From Streptomyces sp. Tu 3180 (GTDB lineage Bacteria > Actinomycetota > Actinomycetes > Streptomycetales > Streptomycetaceae), in contig NZ_WOXS01000002.1 of the NCBI RefSeq assembly GCF_009852415.1, forward strand, positions 2,316,501 to 2,380,500: a DNA stretch of 64,000 nt. The letters run 5' to 3'. Position numbers and translations under genes: made by a program. Below are positions 59,192-64,000 of this stretch, one piece after another (positions within the stretch are counted from its first letter, which is position 1; each line of letters starts with the position of its first letter). The notes beneath the pieces were generated by a model, which worked only from the letters and a program-made list of their open reading frames with translations, searched no databases and was not told the DNA's origin.

Positions 59192-60778
59192 TCACCTCAG
59201 ACTCCGCACGTCCAGATGGCGCAGCACCCGGTCCACCACCTCCGGGTCCGCCCCCTCCTCGCTCCGCGCCGCCAGCACCTCGTGGCGCGCGGCGCTCAGC
59301 ATCTCCCCCTCGATCCGCCGCACCCGCTTCAGCCGCCGCGCCCGCTGCCGGTACGCCTCCCGCCGCTCGTCCTGCGCCATCTCCGGGCTGATCCGCACCC
59401 CGATGTCGAACGACCTCCGCAGCATCTGCTCGGACAGCTCCTCCGGCAGGTCCTCGACCTCCTCGATCTCCCGCAGCCGCCGCTTCGCCGCCTTCGCCGC
59501 CCGCACCGCCAGCTGCCGCTCGAACTCCTTCTCGCGCCCGGTGTCGCCCCGCACCCCCAGCCGGCTCACCAGCCGCGGCAGGGTCAGCCCCTGCACCAGC
59601 AGCGTCGCCAGCACCACGCCGAACGCGATGAAGACGATCTCGCCCCGGGCGGGGAAGGGCTCCCCGGCATCGGTCTCCAGCGGAACGGCGAGGACCAGGG
59701 CGACGGAGGCCACCCCGCGCATCCCCGACCACCACATCACCACGGTCTCGCGCCAGCTCACCGGGATCTCCTCGTCGACGTCCCGCGCGGTGTGCAGCCG
59801 CTTGGTCAGCCAGGTCGCCGGCAGCAGCCACAGCAGCCGGACGAGGACGACCACGCCCACGATCACCGCCGCCCAGGCGAGCAGCTCGCCCCAGTGACCG
59901 GCCGCGGTCTCGACCGCGTTGTGCAGTTCGAGACCGACCAGCCCGAACGCGACACCGGTGACGAGCGTGTCCACGATGTCCCAGAAGGTGTGCCCGGCGA
60001 GCCGGACCATGACGTCGTCGGCGTCGGTGGCGTACTCCACGAGGAACAGCGCGGTGGTGAGCACCGCGAGCACCCCCGAGCCGTGCAGTTCCTCGGCCAG
60101 GACGTAGGAGGCGAACGGCACCAGCAGGGTCAGGGCGATCTGCAGGGTCGGGTCGCCGAGCAGGTTCATCAGCCTGTTGGTGCCCCAGCCGAGCGCGAGC
60201 CCGACCGCGACCGCCACCACGGCCGACAGCACCAGGTCCAGGCCGGCCCGCCAGGGCGAGAAGGTGCCGCTCACGGCGGCGGCGATCGCCACGTGGTACA
60301 GGACGATGGCCGTGACGTCGTTGAACAGCCCCTCGCCCTCCAGGATGGACACCAGCCGGCGCGGCAGCCCCAGCTTCCCGGCGACGGCGGTCGCCGCGAT
60401 CGGGTCGGGCGGCGCGACCAGGGCGCCGAGGGCGACGGCGGCGGCGAGCGGCAGCCCCGGCACGATCGCGTGGGCGACCACGGCCACGCACAGCGTGGTG
60501 ACGAAGACCAGCGCCACGGCCAGCAGGAGGATCGGTCTGACGTTCGCCGCGAACTGGCGCCAGGACGTCCGGCGTACGGCGGCGTAGAGCAGGGGCGGCA
60601 GCAGCAGCGGCAGGATCAGGTCCGGCGGCACGTCGACGTTCGGGACGAACTCCAGCAGCGCCAGGACGATCCCGAGGAGCGTCATCAGCACCGGCGCCGG
60701 CAGCCCCAGCCGCTCTCCGACGGGGACGCTCACCACGGCCCCGAGCAGCAGGGCGAACAGCAGGGCCAACTGATCCAC
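59192..60778 (-). CDS. Na+/H+ antiporter, CPA1 family
   Basis: A 528-aa protein with about twelve transmembrane helices: MDQLALLFALLLGAVVSVPVGERLGLPAPVLMTLLGIVLALL, the ion-site-like VALGALVAPPDPIAATAVAGKLGLPRRLVSILEGEGLFNDVTAIVLY (the DP and ND/E residues of CPA1 exchangers), and WSGMRGVASVALVLAVPL. A long charged cytoplasmic C-terminus (REKEFERQLAVRAAKAAKRRLREIEEVEDL...) of about 130 residues follows and may be regulatory. It probably exchanges Na+ or K+ for protons in pH and salt homeostasis. Confidence 0.93.
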   Translation of the reverse strand: MDQLALLFALLLGAVVSVPVGERLGLPAPVLMTLLGIVLALLEFVPNVDVPPDLILPLLLPPLLYAAVRRTSWRQFAANVRPILLLAVALVFVTTLCVAVVAHAIVPGLPLAAAVALGALVAPPDPIAATAVAGKLGLPRRLVSILEGEGLFNDVTAIVLYHVAIAAAVSGTFSPWRAGLDLVLSAVVAVAVGLALGWGTNRLMNLLGDPTLQIALTLLVPFASYVLAEELHGSGVLAVLTTALFLVEYATDADDVMVRLAGHTFWDIVDTLVTGVAFGLVGLELHNAVETAAGHWGELLAWAAVIVGVVVLVRLLWLLPATWLTKRLHTARDVDEEIPVSWRETVVMWWSGMRGVASVALVLAVPLETDAGEPFPARGEIVFIAFGVVLATLLVQGLTLPRLVSRLGVRGDTGREKEFERQLAVRAAKAAKRRLREIEEVEDLPEELSEQMLRRSFDIGVRISPEMAQDERREAYRQRARRLKRVRRIEGEMLSAARHEVLAARSEEGADPEVVDRVLRHLDVRSLR

Positions 60779-60866
60779 GGTCGGTGCTCCCGGAGGGTCG
60801 ACGATCGGCCGGCGGATCTCCAGCCTGCCACGCCACCGCCCTCACCAGGACGTCCGCGGACCTCGG

Positions 60867-61337
60867 CTACAGAACGCGCCGCATGGCCCGGTGCGGTATC
60901 CCCGCGTCCGGGAACTCGGGTCCGTACGCCGTGTACCCCAGCCGTTCGTAAAAACCCAGGGCGTGGGTCTGCGCGTGCAGGTCGACGGCGGTGAGGCCGC
61001 GCGCGCGGGCCGCCTCCTCGACGGCCCGCACCAGCGCCGCCCCGACCCCGAGCCCGCGTGCCTCCCGGGTCACCGCGAGCCGCCCGAGGGACCCGGCCTC
61101 CGGGTCGCCGCCGTTCTTCGCCGCGGCGGCCTCGCCGTGCAGCAGCCGCCCGGTGCCGAGCGGCACGCCGTCCTCCCGGACCGCCAGCACGTGCACGGCA
61201 CCGGCGTCGTACGCGTCGTACTCGATGTCCTCGGGGACGCCCTGCTCGGCGACGAAGACCTCCTTGCGCACCGCGAAGCACGCCTCCCGGTCGGCGGCCT
61301 CCTCCGCCACGCGGACCACGTAGGCGGGGGTGCTCAT
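60867..61337 (-). CDS. GNAT-family N-acetyltransferase
   Basis: A 156-aa acyltransferase of the ElaA-like GNAT type: [34 protein letters not shown] at the start, and the acetyl-CoA motif [59 protein letters not shown]. Substrate unknown. Its ATG overlaps the rluD stop by 4 bp, so the two are coupled. Confidence 0.93.
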   Translation of the reverse strand: MSTPAYVVRVAEEAADREACFAVRKEVFVAEQGVPEDIEYDAYDAGAVHVLAVREDGVPLGTGRLLHGEAAAAKNGGDPEAGSLGRLAVTREARGLGVGAALVRAVEEAARARGLTAVDLHAQTHALGFYERLGYTAYGPEFPDAGIPHRAMRRVL

Positions 61338-62278
61338 GCGTAGGTCTCCTCGCGGACCTGGTCCAGCGCCTTCTGCAGGTCCTCGGGGTAGTCGCAGGAG
61401 AACTCCACCCACCGGCCGTCGCCGGGGTGCTCGAAGCCGAGCCGCACCGCGTGCAGCCACTGGCGGGCGAGGCGGAGCCGCTTGGCGAGCGTGGGGTCGG
61501 CGCCGTAGGTCAGGTCGCCGACGCAGGGGTGCCGGTGGGCGGCCATGTGGACGCGGATCTGGTGGGTGCGGCCGGTCTCCAGCTTGACGTCGAGCAGGGA
61601 GGCGGCGCGGAAGGCCTCGATGAGGTCGTAGTGCGTGACGGACGGCTTGCCGTCGGCGGTGACCGCCCACTTGTAGTCGTGCTGCGGGTGCCGGCCGATG
61701 GGGGCGTCGATGGTGCCGCTGGTGGGGTCGGGGTGGCCCTGGACGAGCGTGTGGTAGCGCTTGTCGACCGTGCGCTCCTTGAACTGGCGCTTCAGCGACG
61801 TGTACGCGTACTCGGACTTGGCGACCACCATCAGACCGGAGGTGCCGACGTCGAGGCGGTGCACGATGCCCTGGCGCTCGGCGGCGCCGGAGGTCGAGAT
61901 GCGGTACCCGGCGGCGGCGAGGCCGCCGATCACGGTCGGGCCGCTCCAGCCGGGCGAGGGGTGGGCGGCGACCCCGACGGGCTTGACGATCACGACCACG
62001 TCGTCGTCGTCGTGCACGATCTCCATGCCCTCGACCGGCTCGGCGACGACCTGCACCGGCGCGGGGGCCTGCGGCATCTCGACCTCGAGCCAGGCGCCGC
62101 CGCTCACCCGGTCCGACTTGCCGACCACCGACCCGTCGACCGTGACCTTCCCCGCGGCGGCGAGTTCGGCCGCCTTGGTGCGGGAGAAGCCGAACATGCG
62201 GGAGATGGCGGCGTCGACGCGCTCGCCCTCCAGGCCGTCGGGCACGGGCAGGGTACGGATCTCGGGAATCGTGCTCAC
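61334..62278 (-). CDS. rluD: RluD-like 23S rRNA pseudouridine synthase
   Basis: A 314-aa RluA-family enzyme. An N-terminal S4 domain ([34 protein letters not shown]) is followed by the catalytic core with [23 protein letters not shown] (catalytic Asp in HRLD), [35 protein letters not shown] and [13 protein letters not shown]. RluD modifies helix 69 of 23S rRNA in bacteria; I infer the same target. It lies 43 bp after lspA on the same strand, an arrangement common in bacteria. Confidence 0.94.
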   Translation of the reverse strand: MSTIPEIRTLPVPDGLEGERVDAAISRMFGFSRTKAAELAAAGKVTVDGSVVGKSDRVSGGAWLEVEMPQAPAPVQVVAEPVEGMEIVHDDDDVVVIVKPVGVAAHPSPGWSGPTVIGGLAAAGYRISTSGAAERQGIVHRLDVGTSGLMVVAKSEYAYTSLKRQFKERTVDKRYHTLVQGHPDPTSGTIDAPIGRHPQHDYKWAVTADGKPSVTHYDLIEAFRAASLLDVKLETGRTHQIRVHMAAHRHPCVGDLTYGADPTLAKRLRLARQWLHAVRLGFEHPGDGRWVEFSCDYPEDLQKALDQVREETYA

Positions 62279-62321
62279 CCGTCGAGTATGCCGGACGGGT
62301 CCGGCGGCCCCGTACGCGCGT

Positions 62322-62966
62322 TCAGTCCTTGTGGACGGTCCCGTCCGGGTCGAGGCCCCGGAACGACAGCAGCACGATCAGGATGCCGCCGCACACGATC
62401 GCCGAGTCCGCCAGGTTGAACACGGCGAAGTGCTTGGGCGCGATGAAGTCGACGACCGCGCCCTCGAAGACGCCCGGGGACCGGAAGATCCGGTCGGTGA
62501 GGTTGCCGAGGGCGCCGCCGAGCAGCAGGCCGAGCGCGATCGCCCAGGGCAGGCTGTACAGCTTGCGGGCCAGCCGGATGATCACCACGATCACCGCCGC
62601 CGCGATCACCGTGAAGATCACGGTGAAGGCCTCGCCGAAGCCGAAGGCCGCGCCCGCGTTGCGGATCGCCTCGAACCTCAGCCAGTCACCGATGATCTCG
62701 ATGGGCTCGTGGTGCTCCAGCTTGGCGACCACGATCATCTTGCTGATCAGGTCGAGGGCGTAGGCGACGGCGGCGACGGCGAACAGCACGGCGACGCGCC
62801 GCCTGCCGCGGGGCCGCCCGGCCTCCGCCGTCCCCTCGGTGCCGGACGTGCCGGCCGGGGCGTCGGCCCCGGGGGTGCCGTCCGCGCGGACCTCGTCCCG
62901 CTCCTGCCCGTCCCGGTCCGCGTCCGGGGTGTCCGGCGTACCGATGATGCGCTCCGCCTCTGCCAC
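62322..62966 (-). CDS. lspA: Lipoprotein signal peptidase II
   Basis: A 214-aa aspartic membrane peptidase that removes signal peptides from diacylglycerylated prolipoproteins after Lgt. About 55 residues of acidic Gly/Asp/Thr-rich N-terminus precede four helices. Catalytic Asp residues lie in [20 protein letters not shown] and [24 protein letters not shown] is the conserved NxG(A/I)AF motif. GTG 62966 follows GAGGGAC; the frame is open to 63044. In the same direction as rluD and the DksA gene. Confidence 0.94.
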   Translation of the reverse strand: MAEAERIIGTPDTPDADRDGQERDEVRADGTPGADAPAGTSGTEGTAEAGRPRGRRRVAVLFAVAAVAYALDLISKMIVVAKLEHHEPIEIIGDWLRFEAIRNAGAAFGFGEAFTVIFTVIAAAVIVVIIRLARKLYSLPWAIALGLLLGGALGNLTDRIFRSPGVFEGAVVDFIAPKHFAVFNLADSAIVCGGILIVLLSFRGLDPDGTVHKD

Positions 62967-63054
62967 GTGAGTCCCTCGACCTAGGTGCCTGACTGAGGAC
63001 GAGGGTACGGCACGCCCCGCGCGGCCCTCGTGCTCAGGAGGCATACGGAGGCGA

Positions 63055-64000
63055 TCAGTAACGGCGCTCCTGCTTCTGCTTGCACTCGACGCACAGGGTG
63101 GCCCGGGGGAAGGCCTGCATGCGGGCCTTGCCGATGGGGTTGCCGCAGTTCTCGCACAGGCCGTAGGTGCCGGCGTCCAGGCGCTGCAGGGCCCGCTCGG
63201 ACTGGGTGAGCATCTCGCGCGCGTTGGCGGCGAGCGCCAGCTCGTGCTCGCGCGTGATGTTCTTGGTACCGGTGTCGGCGTCGTCGTCGCCCGCGCCGTC
63301 CCCGGAGTCCCGCATGAGGCCGGCCAGCGACTGCTCGGACGAGCTGATCTCGTCGCGCAGCCGCGTCACTTCCGCCGTCAGCCCGGCCCGCGCCTCCTCG
63401 ACCTCTTCCGGCGTCCAGGGGTCCTCGCCCGGCCGCACCGCGAGGTCGCCCGGCTCCGCCGCGGCGATCCGTGCCTTGGGTACGGCGGTCTTCGCCGCCG
63501 TGGCCGGGCCAGGTGTCTTCTTCGCACCCACCGTCGTCGCTCCCGTCTGCGCCGCGGCCTCGGCCGCGCCCGCGTCAGTGGCCGTGCCGCGCCCGGCCAT
63601 GTCCTGTGTGCCCCCGCTGTTCCCGGCGGTGCCCCTGCTCCTTCCCCCCGTGCCCCCCGTGTGCCGGGCGGCGGCCCTCTTGCCGCCCCCGCCCCGCGCG
63701 CCGCCGCCCCCGCCCCGGGCGCCGCTGCCTCCGGCTCCGCGCGCGCCCGCCTCGACGGCGCCACCGGCCTCCCCGCCCCGGACCCCCTCGACCACGACTC
63801 CCTCCCCCGGCACGCCCCCGCCCTTCTCCACCGCCGCACCCGGCACCGGCGCCTTGCCGGCCGGCGCGGCCTCGACCGCCGCCTTCCCCGCCGGCGCCCT
63901 CTTCACCGCCGCCTTCCCGGCCGACTTCTTCCCGGTCGGCGCGGTCTCGACCGCCTTCTTCGCCCCGGTCTTCCTCGCCGCAGCCTTCCTCGCCCCGGTC
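63055..64000 (-). CDS. DksA/TraR-family zinc-finger protein with histone-H1-like tail (5' end cut off)
   Basis: At least 315 residues, open to the right edge. The C-terminal ~125 residues are a TraR/DksA protein: a helical hairpin ([34 protein letters not shown]...[24 protein letters not shown]) and the C4 zinc finger [25 protein letters not shown]. DksA-like proteins bind RNA polymerase through the secondary channel. Upstream lies a long Ala/Lys/Pro/Gly-rich region (repeats like [20 protein letters not shown]), histone-H1-like and likely DNA-binding. A GTG at 63906 could start a shorter form, but the frame runs on. The H1-like tail is compositional evidence only. Confidence 0.87.
   Translation of the reverse strand, partial: TGARKAAARKTGAKKAVETAPTGKKSAGKAAVKRAPAGKAAVEAAPAGKAPVPGAAVEKGGGVPGEGVVVEGVRGGEAGGAVEAGARGAGGSGARGGGGGARGGGGKRAAARHTGGTGGRSRGTAGNSGGTQDMAGRGTATDAGAAEAAAQTGATTVGAKKTPGPATAAKTAVPKARIAAAEPGDLAVRPGEDPWTPEEVEEARAGLTAEVTRLRDEISSSEQSLAGLMRDSGDGAGDDDADTGTKNITREHELALAANAREMLTQSERALQRLDAGTYGLCENCGNPIGKARMQAFPRATLCVECKQKQERRY

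Overview
This window is high-GC actinobacterial DNA, almost certainly a Streptomyces chromosome core. The signs are third positions that are nearly always G or C, many GTG starts, 4-bp ATGA/GTGA overlaps, several TAGGNT -10 boxes placed 6-8 nt before starts that lack a Shine-Dalgarno, and a gene order I recall from S. coelicolor-type chromosomes (gltBD, trp, his, dnaE, lspA). I saw no tRNA, rRNA, CRISPR array, prophage or insertion sequence.

Layout. 1-7.3 kb: a truncated aminopeptidase N, an orphan response regulator, chorismate mutase, an HExxH protein with a zinc ribbon, a SIMPL-domain protein, a TerF-like VWA protein, and a rhomboid protease translationally coupled to a GH46 chitosanase. 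7.4-13.5 kb: glutamate synthase gltB-gltD. 13.8-14.6 kb: a VIT1/CCC1 iron/manganese transporter with an iron-box-like palindrome upstream. 14.8-21.8 kb: the most unusual block, four different ADP-ribosylglycohydrolase paralogues in tandem, coupled to a CaiB/BaiF CoA-transferase (5' end apparently frameshifted) and a CitE-like lyase. 21.9-23.8 kb: lgt and a membrane-anchored DsbA-like protein.

23.9-37.4 kb: two amino-acid biosynthesis operons on the minus strand. The first runs hisI-trpE-(three small membrane proteins)-trpC-trpM-trpB-trpA. The second runs hisD-hisC-hisB-(52-aa membrane protein)-hisH-priA-ridA-hisF. There is no trpF; PriA is expected to serve both pathways, and chorismate mutase at 2.2 kb draws on the same chorismate pool as TrpE.

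37.6-46.5 kb: a beta-helix membrane protein, an unknown protein, a Lon-N domain protein, YbaK, DUF2567, an ABC exporter, an NYN-domain protein and a 55-aa basic protein. 46.6-50.2 kb: dnaE. 50.4-57.1 kb: DUF2252, a membrane protein next to a second DsbA-like protein, Tat-exported PhoD, a secreted M43-type metalloprotease and a dienelactone-hydrolase-like protein. 57.2-64 kb: MscS, an SDR, a CPA1 antiporter, GNAT-rluD, lspA and a DksA/TraR protein with a histone-H1-like tail that runs off the right end. Both lgt and lspA of lipoprotein maturation lie in the window.
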